A DNA stretch of 64,000 nt, taken from Spiroplasma ixodetis. Its GTDB lineage: Bacteria > Bacillota_I > Bacilli_A > Mycoplasmatales > VBWQ01. The stretch spans positions 124,001 through 188,000 of the forward strand of contig NZ_AP026933.1 of the NCBI RefSeq assembly GCF_027923845.1. Reading direction: 5' to 3'. The notes below the pieces were generated by a model. It did no database searches and was not told the DNA's origin. It saw only the letters and a program-made list of their open reading frames with translations. The position numbers and the translations under genes are program-made. This document shows positions 11,003 through 20,655 of this stretch, in pieces. The stretch's first letter is position 1, and every line of letters starts with the position of its first letter.

Positions 11003-11941
11003 CGGACTTCTCCCCACATGTACTTGTGGAGGGAATAATGAAACTGAATGAATTCAACAATGCTTTTCAAACTGAACAGCAATGTCTTGCATATATAGCA
11101 AATTTGAAAGAAAACAAATGTATTAGGTGTTTTAATTTTAATTTGAATACTTCTGATTTAAAAAGAATGAGATGTTTAAAATGTAATCAAACATTTAGCA
11201 TTCTCACAGGCACCATATTTTCAAGGTCACAAACATCTTTAACATCTTGGTTTTATCTTATCTTTAGATGAATAAACACCAAACATGGAATTCCATCAAC
11301 AGATATTGCAAAAGAATTGGGAGTGACTTTGAAAACTGCTTGAAGAATGACTCATAAAATCAGAACACGTATTGCAAAACAAAAACCTCAATTTATTGTT
11401 GAAGGTACAGTGCAAATTGATGAAATGTATCTTTCACATATGGGTTTTAAAAAACAAGGAAGATCCTTGGTGAATAAAACCTTGATTGTTGGCATTTATC
11501 AAAAAACAACCAATAATTTAATTGTGAAAGTATTGAAAAACGCAAAGAGTAAAAATCTTTTGCAGTTTGCAAAAAACCACATTTCTTCAAAATGTCTTGT
11601 ATATACTGATTCTTGAAAAGGATATTGCGATTTTAAATCAGTTTTCACTAAGCATGAAACAGTTAACCATCAAGATGGCTATGTTTCAAAAATTGGTGTA
11701 AATACCAACCAAATTGAATCAGTTTGAAAACATATAAGAAGAACATTTAAAACACATATCAAAGTTGCAAAACATCATGTTCATTTATATGCTAAAGAAG
11801 TTGCATATAAATTCAACAAGATACCTAGTTTTGAAACTGTAATTCTATGTTTGATTTAAAAATGTGGGGAGAAGTCCGTAGATAGGCTTTTCTCAGCATT
11901 TATGTGATAAAATTAAAATAGTACATAAAGGGAGAAAAGCC
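11003..11941 (+). mobile_element. IS1595-family element, subtype B (copy B2), complete
   Basis: 939 bp, duplication ATATTTTT on both sides (10995-11002 and 11942-11949). Two bases shorter than subtype A in the right-end hairpin. Inserted in the RuvC-like gene, opposite to its direction. Confidence 0.9.
11038..11859 (+). CDS. IS1595-family transposase, subtype B (copy B2)
   Basis: 273 residues, intact frame. A few private substitutions occur near the C-terminus (a Val in place of Ala in the AKEAAYKF segment, and ILCLI for MLCLI), so it is not the direct parent of the other B copies. Confidence 0.9.
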
Positions 11942-12139
11942 ATATTTTTTTATCAATAAATTTTTCTTTAATTAATTGAAATTTTTCTTTATACATATTT
12001 TTAGTTCATAAAACAGTTAATGTATTGAATGTTTCATTAAAAACAATATTATTACTTTCATGTGAATATATAACAATTCCATTATTACCAATTCCAGCGG
12101 GGTCAATTCCAATAATTAAGTCATATTGCATTAATTAAG

Positions 12140-12343
12140 TTAACCTCTAATAACTGTTTTAATAATTTCTAAATCACAATTACATCAACAATATTTACAT
12201 TCTTCAATAAATTCTTTATGACCACAAACTAAATTATCTTTTTTTAAATCATCAATCAGTTTAATTAGTACTATTTTAAATTCAATATCATCACTGTCTG
12301 GTATGCAAATCGTTCCTCTTTTAGTTAAATATTCTTTATCCAT
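12140..12343 (-). CDS. 67-residue zinc-finger-like miniprotein
   Basis: ATG at 12343 with TAGGAGG 7 bases upstream; TAA 12142-12140, 8 bases before the RuvC-like start. Cys/His cluster near the end: CGHKEFIEECKYCWCNC, able to bind a metal. It overlaps the upstream gene by 8 bases. Probably a small phage regulatory or nucleic-acid-binding protein. Confidence 0.6.
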
Positions 12344-12506
12344 ATTTATACCTCCTACTTAACCTAATATTTAAAATACAGTCATAACAAATCGCTTTAC
12401 TATTTTTATCTCTTAAAAAATATTTTCTTGTTTTTATATCATTAGTATTAAAGAATAAATAATCTAATTTATTTTGTTTACATGTTCAACAAAAATACTT
12501 TTTCAT
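12336..12506 (-). CDS. 56-residue zinc-ribbon-like miniprotein
   Basis: ATG at 12506; the stop overlaps the next gene's start. Two Cys pairs (CWTC at residues 6-9 and CYDC near 40) are spaced as in a zinc ribbon, with a basic tail (RLSRRYKYG). It overlaps the preceding 172-residue gene by 29 bases. A small early regulatory protein is likely; function unknown. Confidence 0.6.
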
Positions 12507-12996
12507 TATGAATTGAAATTTCCTTATAAGAAGTAACTATATAATTAATTGGTAAATCATCGTGTTTATATGGATTATTTATTTTAAAGCCTTTTCTATT
12601 TTCTTCTCACGTAATGTTATATTTAAAACAAGGATTAGTAATGTTTGTTTTGTTATCTGTTATTTCACCCATAAATCAACTATTATGCTGTTCATAAAAT
12701 GTTAATGGTTCAAGTTTTATATCATTAAGATAATATTCTTTTGGAGCAGTTGGTTTATTAACAGTTATTTTTTGGTCTTTAATATATGGTTCTAATAATT
12801 TTATTAATTCATTACCACTTAATTCTCTTTTAATATTTTCTAAATTAAAAACTCAATATGTATATTTATCATCAGCAATAAAACTATTATTTTTAACCAT
12901 TCATTTTGGACATTGTAATTTATATTCACCATAATCAATAAGAATAGATTGTGGTTTATCTTTAACAATTTGTTCTTTTTTAAATTCTATTTGCAT
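12478..12996 (-). CDS. 172-residue phage early protein (pair of the 39367 gene)
   Basis: ATG at 12996 with AGGAAAGGA upstream; TAA 12480-12478. First gene of the leftward unit. Its C-terminal 50 residues (CFKYNITWEENRKGF, then NNPY, then NYIVTS) are nearly the same as in the 162-residue protein at 39367-39855, while the N-terminal halves share little. The conserved part likely holds the shared function. No known family recognised. Confidence 0.65.
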
Positions 12997-13011
12997 AATA
13001 ATCCTTTCCTA

Positions 13012-13045
13012 ATATGTTCTGTTGCTTCTAGCATAAAGAACATAT
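13012..13045. promoter_or_regulatory. Inverted repeat upstream of the leftward phage unit
   Basis: ATATGTTC at 13012-13019 and GAACATAT at 13038-13045 form a perfect 8-bp inverted repeat with an 18-base spacer. It lies 16 bases upstream of the first phage gene. The position fits an operator for a phage repressor; no repressor gene is seen nearby. Confidence 0.35.
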
Positions 13046-13519
13046 ATTTTGATTTTTTAGATTATTAATACTACTATTATTAGTTTTATTCATTCCAGAA
13101 ATTCTGGGCTCAAAAATAAATTGTGAAATTTTAAAAAACATTAAGGCATTCGATTCAATATTTATTTAATTTATGTTTAATAAATTAATATTTTAATTGA
13201 ACCGGCACCGCTTAATTTTTTTTACAAGTTTGAAATTTATTTTCTCGCCCAAAAATTTTTCAAAAAAATAAAAAATAAAACCAACCTTGTCACTCTCCAG
13301 TGAGCAAGTGTTGGTTAAATAAAGAATAGAATTAATACAATAGGTCCCTACAATAGGTCTATATATACTAGTTTCCAATCCGCTCCCACCCCAAGGATTA
13401 CCATTAAATGGTTAGTATATTTTATTAGGTATCACTCCACTTTTTATTTATCCATGCAAGTCCACATGCTAGCTACTATTTTTAACAACTGTGTTGTAGT
13501 TCACTTTTTAGTTCCCTAA
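13046..13519. other. Non-coding structured region between phage and ICE remnants
   Basis: No convincing gene in 474 bases. The stretch is less AT-rich than its surroundings between 13200 and 13480 and contains a strong hairpin (13279-13316), a short one (CCATTTAATGG on the minus strand near 13405) and repeats of ATAGGTC (13342 and 13355). It could be a phage origin or leader, or a non-coding RNA read leftwards and ending at the hairpin. Confidence 0.4.
13279..13316 (-). terminator. Long hairpin, terminator-like on the minus strand
   Basis: Arms AACCAAC and GTTGGTT, then CTTG with CAAG, then CACT with AGTG around a CTCC loop. Read leftwards it is followed by TTTTATTTTTTATTTTTTT, the pattern of a Rho-independent terminator. 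No protein gene ends here, so a short untranslated transcript from the right is possible. Confidence 0.5.
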
Positions 13520-14382
13520 GAACCTGTTTAGAATCTTTTTAATAAAATTGAAATAAAGGACAGAACAACCATTTGTAAACTAGTATTTAGTTTTCTTTCA
13601 CAATTTTTTCATAATCTTCTGCAGTTTTCTAATCATGCAAAGCTTCGTTCTACAACTCATCTTTTTGGTAGTACTACAAAAGAATGTAATTCATTACGTT
13701 TTACAACTTCAACATTTGCATTTATGATTGTTTTGATTGCAGAAGCAAATTTTTCACCAGTATAGCCAGCATCTACTATTATTTTTTGAACTGTAGAAAG
13801 ATTTTCTTTTTCATTTTTAATCATTATGATAGCACTATTACGATCTGTTTTTTCTGCTGTAGTTATGTAAATTGCATGTGGTAAACCTTGCGTATCAACT
13901 GCAATATGACGTTTTATTCCTGAAATCTTTTTACCAGCATCATAACCTTTATTTTCAGTAGTATCTGTATTTTTAACACTTTGCGAATCAATTATACAAA
14001 AACTAGTTTTTTCTTTTCGATGATTCTTAATACGAATCTTTTTAACTAATTTTTTTAAAATTAATTGCAATACACTAGGTTCTTTATCATTGTTTTTACT
14101 TCAAATTTGGAAATAATAATATACAGTTTGTCATTTTGGAAAATTTTTTGGTAACATTCTTCATTGACAACCACTTTTTAATACATATAAAACTGCACAA
14201 AACACTTCATATAAATCTAAATTTCTTGGTTTTGTTTTCTTTTTGCTGTTTTCTAAAGTTGATTTTATGTTCTCAAATTGTTCTTTAGTAACATGACTTG
14301 GATAATTTTTATGCATATATACCTCTTATTTTAAAATATATAGTAATTTTACCTTATTTTCTAAAAGATTCTAAACAGGTTC
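13520..14382 (-). mobile_element. IS5-family element (copy 2), complete, unmatched flanks
   Basis: 863 bp, ends as in copy 1. The flanking triplets differ (TAA on the left, TTA on the right), so it is not a simple insertion. It marks a junction between the phage leader region and the conjugative-element remnant. Confidence 0.85.
13528..14316 (-). CDS. IS5-family transposase (copy 2)
   Basis: Full 262-residue frame with all three catalytic residues. It has Asn in place of Ser in the MIKSEKE segment, as in copy 3, so these two are close relatives. Confidence 0.88.
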
Positions 14383-14452
14383 TTAGCTATTATTGGTATT
14401 GTTATTGGTAGTTTATTAGGATTACTACTTCTTGGTTGATTATTAAAAAAAT

Positions 14453-15391
14453 CGGACTTCTCCCCACATGTACTTGTGGAGGGAATAATGAAACTGAATG
14501 AATTCAACAATGCTTTTCAAACTGAACAGCAATGTCTTGCATATATAGCAAATTTGAAAGAAAACAAATGTATTAGGTGTTTTAGTTTTAATTTGAATAC
14601 TTCTGATTTAAAAAGAATGAGATGTTTAAAATGTAATCAAACATTTAGCATTCTCACAGGCACCATATTTTCAAGGTCACAAACATCTTTAACATCTTGG
14701 TTTTATCTTATCTTTAGATGAATAAACACCAAACATGGAATTCCATCAACAGATATTGCAAAAGAATTGGGAGTGACTTTGAAAACTGCTTGAAGAATGA
14801 CTCATAAAATCAGAACACGTATTGCAAAACAAAAACCTCAATTTATTGTTGAAGGTACAGTGCAAATTGATGAAATGTATCTTTCACATATGGGTTTTAA
14901 AAAACAAGGAAGATCCTTGGTGAATAAAACCTTGATTGTTGGCATTTATCAAAAAACAACCAATAATTTAATTGTGAAAGTATTGAAAAACGCAAAGAGT
15001 AAAAATCTTTTGCAGTTTGCAAAAAACCACATTTCTTCAAAATGTCTTGTATATACTGATTCTTGAAAAGGATATTGCGATTTTAAATCAGTTTTCACTA
15101 AGCATGAAACAGTTAACCATCAAGATCGCTATGTTTCAAAAATTGGTGTAAATACCAACCAAATTGAATCAGTTTGAAAACATATAAGAAGAACATTTAA
15201 AACACATATCAAAGTTGCAAAACATCATGTTCATTTATATGCTAAAGAAGCTGCATATAAATTCAACAAGATACCTAGTTTTGAAACTGTAATGCTATGT
15301 TTGATTTAAAAATGTGGGGAGAAGTCCGTAGATAGGCTTTTCTCAGCATTTATGTGATAAAATTAAAATAGTACATAAAGGGAGAAAAGCC
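14453..15391 (+). mobile_element. IS1595-family element, subtype B (copy B3), complete
   Basis: 939 bp with duplication AAAAAAAT on both sides (14445-14452 and 15392-15399). Inserted in the small ICE membrane gene. Confidence 0.9.
14488..15309 (+). CDS. IS1595-family transposase, subtype B (copy B3)
   Basis: 273-residue intact frame. One private change turns the Gly of HQDGYVS into Arg near 15126, close to the third catalytic motif; the effect on activity is unknown. Confidence 0.88.
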
Positions 15392-15436
15392 AAAAAAATT
15401 TGTAATTACACCATTTATTTTAGAACCAATGCGTAA

Positions 15437-16299
15437 GAACCTGTTTAGAATCTTTTTAATAAAATTGAAATAAAGGACAGAACAACCATTTGTAAACTAG
15501 TATTTAGTTTTCTTTCACAATTTTTTCATAATCTTCTGCATTTTTCTAATCATGCAAAGCTTCGTTCTACAACTCATCTTTTTGGTAGTACTACAAAAGA
15601 ATGTAATTCATTACGTTTTACAACTTCAACATTTGCATTTATGATTGTTTTGATTGCAGAAGCAAATTTTTCACCAGTATAGCCAGCATCTACTATTATT
15701 TTTTGAACTGTAGAAAGATTTTCTTTTTCATTTTTAATCATTATGATAGCACTATTACGATCTGTTTTTTCTGCTGTAGTTATGTAAATTGCATGTGGTA
15801 AACCTTGCGTATCAACTGCAATATGACGTTTTATTCCTGAAATCTTTTTACCAGCATCATAACCTTTATTTTCAGTAGTATCTGTATTTTTAACACTTTG
15901 CGAATCAATTATACAAAAACTAGTTTTTTCTTTTCGATGATTCTTAATACGAATCTTTTTAACTAATTTTTTTAAAATTAATTGCAATACACTAGGTTCT
16001 TTATCATTGTTTTTACTTCAAATTTGGAAATAATAATATACAGTTTGTCATTTTGGAAAATTTTTTGGTAACATTCTTCATTGACAACCACTTTTTAATA
16101 CATATAAAACTGCACAAAACACTTCATATAAATCTAAATTTCTTGGTTTTGTTTTCTTTTTGCTGTTTTCTAAAGTTGATTTTATGTTCTCAAATTGTTC
16201 TTTAGTAACATGACTTGGATAATTTTTATGCATATATACCTCTTATTTTAAAATATATAGTAATTTTACCTTATTTTCTAAAAGATTCTAAACAGGTTC
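15437..16299 (-). mobile_element. IS5-family element (copy 3), complete
   Basis: 863 bp with duplication TAA on both sides (15434-15436 and 16300-16302). Inserted in the small ICE membrane gene, 45 bases after copy B3. Confidence 0.9.
15445..16233 (-). CDS. IS5-family transposase (copy 3)
   Basis: Full 262-residue frame with catalytic residues present; carries the same Ser-to-Asn change as copy 2. Confidence 0.9.
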
Positions 16300-16403
16300 T
16301 AAGAAAAAATCTGAAGCTTTCCAACGTCAAACTGAAAAAGACATTGCTCAAATGAAAGCTGATGAAGCAGAAGAAGAAACTAAAAGAAAAAGAGAAAAAT
16401 AAA

Positions 16404-16600
16404 ATGAACTGAACAATATTTTTTGCAATTATTATTCTTTTATTTATTTTTTCAAACCAATACTATGGTTATTAAGAAAAATAATGTTTCTTTTGGGGTG
16501 TATATTTGGTTTTTGCAAAGGATTGCTTGATTTAAAAAATAAGAAATTAAATAAAAAAAGAAAAGTAGGTGATATACATGATGATATTAGCAACAAATAG
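16404..16600 (+). pseudogene. ICE small membrane protein, frameshifted
   Basis: ATG at 16404, one base after the previous stop. The frame MNWTIFFAIIILLFIF breaks in the TTTTTTC run near 16445. A one-base correction gives FKPILWLLRKIMFLLGCIFG and a Lys-rich tail ending DDISNK at TAG 16598-16600. This is about 65 residues with two hydrophobic segments. It overlaps the pilin-like gene start by 23 bases. Unknown role in the transfer apparatus. Confidence 0.45.
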
Positions 16601-16843
16601 TAATTTACAAGATGTAGGAAACAAAATTATTACAATAGGAATGCCATTTTAATCAGTTTAGCAGTAGTAATTGGCATTATCATGGTAGCTTATTATGCTA
16701 TTGGTGGTAAATTTGCAAAAAATGCTGACCAACGTAAAGAAACCATTGCGCGAATTATATGGGTTGGTGTTTGTTTAGGAATTGTAATTTTAGCAAGTTC
16801 ACTAGTTTTAGGATTAAAAGATGTCATTTTAGGTATTTCTTAA
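16578..16843 (+). pseudogene. Pilin-like conjugal transfer protein (Mbov_0395-like), frameshifted
   Basis: ATG at 16578 (or 16581) opens an 88-residue protein once a single missing T near 16650 is restored. Layout: short leader, hydrophobic helix 1 (SLAVVIGIIMVAYYAIGG), a polar loop FAKNADQRKETIARI, then hydrophobic helix 2 (VGVCLGIVILASSLVLG). This two-helix plan matches VirB2/TrbC-like pilins and the pilin-like family annotated in mycoplasma ICEs. It lies just before the polytopic transfer protein, the same order as in those ICEs. The shift makes it non-functional unless it is a sequencing error. Confidence 0.6.
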
Positions 16844-16858
16844 AAAGGAGGATATAAA

Positions 16859-17068
16859 ATGTTACAAAAGAAAAAAGGGCTAAAAAACCCTTTTACTGTT
16901 GGTAAATCAGCAAAAATAAAACTAACATCAATAAATAATATCATAGCCATTGTTAACAACGTCATTAAAAAAATGGCTATGTTTCTTATTATAGCATTCT
17001 TACCTTTAATGTTAATAATGGTTATTATGATTATAATTATTGCAGCCATTATTGAACATCTAGAATAA
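16859..17068 (+). CDS. 69-residue ICE membrane protein, possibly truncated
   Basis: ATG at 16859 with AAAGGAGG 7 bases upstream, the strongest ribosome site of this cluster. The N-terminal half is basic (LQKKKGLKNPFTVGKSAKIK). The second half is a long hydrophobic helix (MFLIIAFLPLMLIMVIMIIII). Its TAA lies at the very edge of the IS3-type element, so the natural C-terminus may have been lost and it could be the N-terminal part of the polytopic protein that resumes at 18384. Confidence 0.5.
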   Translation: MLQKKKGLKNPFTVGKSAKIKLTSINNIIAIVNNVIKKMAMFLIIAFLPLMLIMVIMIIIIAAIIEHLE

Positions 17069-17129
17069 AGTAGACACAGAATTGTAACCTTTGTGTTAAA
17101 AATACTTTAAGGAAGGTGTTCATTTTTTT

Positions 17130-17414
17130 ATGGCTAAATGACTATCAAAAGAAGAAAAGTTAAAAATAATAAAAATAAGTAAAATTAAAACAATTGATAA
17201 AACCGCATTAGAGTATGGTATTGGTCGATCATCAATAAAAGAATGAATTAAAGCATATAAATTATTAGGTGAAAAAGGTTTAGAATATGGCAATGGAATT
17301 CGTGCTAAAAAAACCAAAAGAACAGGTCGACCCAAATCTTTAAATTTTAATGAAATGACAAAACAAGAATTAATTGAATATATTGAGGCAATGAACGATA
17401 TAAAAAGTATTTAG
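17130..17414 (+). CDS. IS3-family OrfA (helix-turn-helix)
   Basis: 94 residues from ATG 17130 to TAG 17412-17414. Helix-turn-helix near residues 20-45 (IDKTALEYGIGRSSIKEWIKAY), then a basic RAKKTKRTGRPKS stretch. OrfA binds the element ends. Its 3' end carries TAAAAAG, a slippery site from which a -1 shift gives the OrfAB transposase. Confidence 0.8.
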
Positions 17415-18349
17415 AAAAATCGACAAAAAAGAAGAAATATTTTGTGATTTTCTCATTGAAGAAAAAATATCAGATTAGTTATTTATGTTGATTATTAAAT
17501 GTTTCAAAATCAGGATATTATAAGTGAATTAAGAATGGAATGAATGAATTTAATAAATGAGATACATTTTTAGCTAATATAATTAAAAATATTTTTTATG
17601 AATTTCAAGAAATTTATGGTTATAAAATGATAACTTTATGAATTAACAAAATTTATAATTTAAAATTAAAATTTCATATTGTATATAGATATATGAAAAA
17701 TATGAGTTTAAAAGCTAAGGTTCGCATAAAAAAATTTGATTATAGAACTAAATCAGGAAGTTTAAGATATGATAATTTATTAAAACGTGATTTTTCAACT
17801 ACTAATTTAAATGAAAAATTAGGTACTGATATAACTTATTTATTAACTAATGGTAAAACATATTATTTATCAATTGTTAAAGATTTTCATAATAATGAAA
17901 TATTAGATTATAAAATAAGTGCAAGTTTAGACATGACATTTGTTGTCCAAAACATTATCCAAGCTTGAGTTAATGCTCAAAAACCTACTTCATGAATTTT
18001 ACAATCAGATCAAGGATTTCACTATACAAATCCTTCTTATAAAATTTTATGTGATGAATTAAAAATAAAAATTTCAATGTCTAGAAGAGGTAATTCCTGT
18101 GATAATGGTACTACTGAAACTTGATTTGGAACAATGAAAACAGAATTTCTATATCAAATTCCAAGAAAAAATAGAACTATTGAATGAATACAAGACAACT
18201 TACCTAAATATATTTACTTTTATAATAATTATCGACCTCAAATAAAATTAAAAGGAATGAGTCCAATCGAATATCGATTAGCTCATTCCAAACCAACAAA
18301 TAATTACTTCATACCTATAAATTTAACACTTACAAACGCTATTTTATAA
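17405..18349 (+). CDS. IS3-family OrfB integrase domain (expressed by -1 frameshift)
   Basis: The -1 frame continues from the slippery TAAAAAG at 17401 to TAA 18347-18349, about 314 residues without a break (TGA as Trp). It has an HTH-like start (YLCWLLNVSKSGYYKWIK) and then an rve-type catalytic core: GTDITYL, LQSDQGFHYTN and SCDNGTTETWFGTMKTE hold the D, D and E. It looks fully functional, unlike the other IS3 type in this window. Confidence 0.8.
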
Positions 18350-19512
18350 AATTTAATAAAAGGTTACTTTTATTGTCCACTTTTCTTGACAAGTTCATAT
18401 AGCAATTATTTCACCAGATACAATAAACAATTTTATCAATGCACACAGTGAAGTAGGTTCTGGAATATTCGTTCATTATAATCAATTAACACTTAATGAT
18501 AGTGGCGGAGATGAACCGGGTTGATTATTAGGGACAATTATGAAAGCTGTATTTGCAATTTTATATATAATTTTTATTAAACCATTACTTTGAGTTTTAA
18601 ATAAATTCCAAGACATAATTTATTTTATGTCTGGTGGTAATTTAGCAAACCGTTTACTTTTTGAAAACCATAACCCCAATGGTTTTCCAACCCTATTAAT
18701 TGTAATGTTATCTATTGGTGGCATAATATTAGTTTTACTATTAGCTGGACGAATGATTGAAATAATGTTAGCTGATGAAAAACACAGTAAATTAAAGATA
18801 ACATTACGTAACATGCTTTTATTGTTTATAGCAATTCCAGCAATTCCAGTTATTTTTTATACATTGAATATTATTGTTAATTTACTAACCCAAGCAATCA
18901 TACAAGCCAGTAACATAAATATGCAAAATATTGGTTTATTTATTTTTAATTCTTCATTTGATAATGGAATGCATAATTTTGATTATGTACCAGCCAGTTG
19001 AACATTTACTGACAGTAGTCATTTTAATTATTTACTATGCTTGTTTTCAGAAGGATTTATGATATACATATTTTTATTAATTAGTTTATTTTTATTTTGA
19101 CGTACTGCTGAACTATTAATTCTTTATGTTTTATCACCAATTGTAGTAGTATCAGCAATCCAAGATGAAGGACGAAGATTTAAAAATTGAAAAGAATTAA
19201 CTGTCGCTCGTTTTATTAGTTTTAATATGATTTTTTTATCATATAGTTTATTTTTATGAAGTATTACAGTCTTTGCAGAAATTGGAAATGCAATTCCTGA
19301 CACAACTACAAGACCAATTTTTACTTTATTAGGTATTTTTGCTTTTGGTATTGTAGTTGTTAAATCACCACAATTATTATCTTCTATTATGGGTGGCAAT
19401 ACATCATTAAGTGATGGAATTGGCAATATTATAGGTTTAAAAGTAGCAACAAATGCTTTTATGACTAGTGGTGCATTAACTGTAAGTGGTGTAAAAACAA
19501 GTTACAGTCTAA

Positions 19513-20375
19513 GAACCTGTTTAGAATCTTTTAGAAAATAAGGTAAAATTACTATATATTTTAAAATAAGAGGTATATATGCATAAAAATTATCCAAGTC
19601 ATGTTACTAAAGAACAATTTGAGAACATAAAATCAACTTTAGAAAACAGCAAAAAGAAAACAAAACCAAGAAATTTAGATTTATATGAAGTGTTTTGTGC
19701 AGTTTTATATGTATTAAAAAGTGGTTGTCAATGAAGAATGTTACCAAAAAATTTTCCAAAATGACAAACTGTATATTATTATTTCCAAATTTGAAGTAAA
19801 AACAATGATAAAGAACCTAGTGTATTGCAATTAATTTTAAAAAAATTAGTTAAAAAGATTCGTATTAAGAATCATCGAAAAGAAAAAACTAGTTTTTGTA
19901 TAATTGATTCGCAAAGTGTTAAAAATACAGATACTACTGAAAATAAAGGTTATGATGCTGGTAAAAAGATTTCAGGAATAAAACGTCATATTGCAGTTGA
20001 TACGCAAGGTTTACCACATGCAATTTACATAACTACAGCAGAAAAAACAGATCGTAATAGTGCTATCATAATGATTAAAAGTGAAAAAGAAAATCTTTCT
20101 ACAGTTCAAAAAATAATAGTAGATGCTGGCTATACTGGTGAAAAATTTGCTTCTGCAATCAAAACAATCATAAATGCAAATGTTGAAGTTGTAAAACGTA
20201 ATGAATTACATTCTTTTGTAGTACTACCAAAAAGATGAGTTGTAGAACGAAGCTTTGCATGATTAGAAAAATGCAGAAGATTATGAAAAAATTGTGAAAG
20301 AAAACTAAATACTAGTTTACAAATGGTTGTTCTGTCCTTTATTTCAATTTTATTAAAAAGATTCTAAACAGGTTC
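19513..20375 (+). mobile_element. IS5-family element (copy 4), complete
   Basis: 863 bp with duplication TAA on both sides (19510-19512 and 20376-20378). Inserted near the 3' end of the polytopic ICE gene. Confidence 0.9.
19579..20367 (+). CDS. IS5-family transposase (copy 4)
   Basis: 262-residue intact frame, ATG 19579 after AAGAGG, TAA 20365-20367; all catalytic residues present. Confidence 0.9.
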
Positions 20376-20438
20376 TAACACGTGTTGATAATAGCGTTAA
20401 AGAAGTTTATTCAAAATTTTAAAATTTTACAATTACAA

Positions 20439-20467
20439 AAAAAGACAAGATTATTTCTTGTCTTTTT
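20439..20467 (+). terminator. Rho-independent terminator after the ICE operon
   Basis: Perfect 12-bp arms AAAAAGACAAGA and TCTTGTCTTTTT around a 5-base loop, ending in a T-run, 16 bases after the stop of the polytopic gene. Confidence 0.75.
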
Positions 20468-20655
20468 CCTTGTTAATAATTTTAATTTAACTTACAAAAT
20501 GTATCTTTTATTTTTTTAAAATACGTCGAATATTAAATTTAAGGGTTAAAGAGAGTAATTTTGTCTAATTTTAATGATTTTTAAAATAATTCATTTGGAA
20601 ATAAGTTACTAATATAGTAATTAATTATTTCGTAACTTTGACAACCGCCCTAAAT

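Larger units (their letters stand above)
10747..12131 (-). pseudogene. RuvC-like Holliday junction resolvase, split by IS1595 copy B2
   Basis: Removing 11003-11941 and one ATATTTTT duplication rejoins a 145-residue frame (ATG 12131, TAA 10749-10747). The RNase H-fold resolvase pattern is clear: GIDPAGIGNNGI with Asp10 at the N-terminus, VIVENFFL with the second acidic residue in the middle, and KHEQDAYKH with the third near the end. Phage RuvC-like enzymes cut four-way junctions to debranch replicating DNA before packaging. It sits between a zinc-finger miniprotein and the possible ssDNA-binding gene. This copy is inactivated by the insertion. Confidence 0.7.
14386..16402 (+). pseudogene. ICE-type small membrane protein, truncated and split by two IS
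   Basis: Joining 14386-14452, 15392-15436 (minus the duplication) and 16300-16402 gives one frame of about 67 residues. It has a Gly/Leu-rich transmembrane segment (AIIGIVIGSLLGLLLLGWLL), then a basic stretch (ITPFILEPMRKKK), then a charged helix ending in ETKRKREK. The start is lost at IS5 copy 2. The frame leads directly into the pilin-like and polytopic genes, so it belongs to the same conjugation operon. Both insertions keep exact target duplications (AAAAAAAT and TAA), which supports the reconstruction. Confidence 0.55.
17067..18384 (+). mobile_element. IS3-family element (IS3-b), single copy
   Basis: About 1.3 kb. The ends share AAAGTaGACA and GTAACCTTTT in inverted orientation (left 17067, right near 18384). 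No clear target duplication is seen, so edges are approximate. Two overlapping frames encode OrfA and OrfB. Confidence 0.75.
18384..20422 (+). pseudogene. Polytopic ICE transfer protein (Mbov_0396-like, TrbL/VirB6 type), 5'-truncated and split by IS5
   Basis: The frame enters from the IS3-b element at 18384 and, after removing IS5 copy 4 and one TAA, ends at TAA 20420-20422. About 390 residues remain. At least six hydrophobic segments are visible (around 18540-18600, 18680-18750, 18800-18900, 19060-19130, 19220-19290 and 19310-19360). Conserved-looking features are ELLILYVLSPIVVVSAIQDEGRRFKNWKE and an IGNIIG/Gly-rich tail. This is the plan of the inner-membrane channel proteins of type IV secretion and of the transmembrane protein next to the pilin in mycoplasma ICEs. 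A strong terminator follows. Confidence 0.6.

Noticed and set aside
13193..13378. A 61-codon open frame on the minus strand in the structured region
   Set aside because: It spans the terminator-like hairpin, has no ribosome site, and its composition is not protein-like.
17067..18384. Frameshift between the two IS3-b frames as a mutation
   Set aside because: A -1 overlap at TAAAAAG is the normal IS3-family way to make OrfAB; both frames are otherwise intact.
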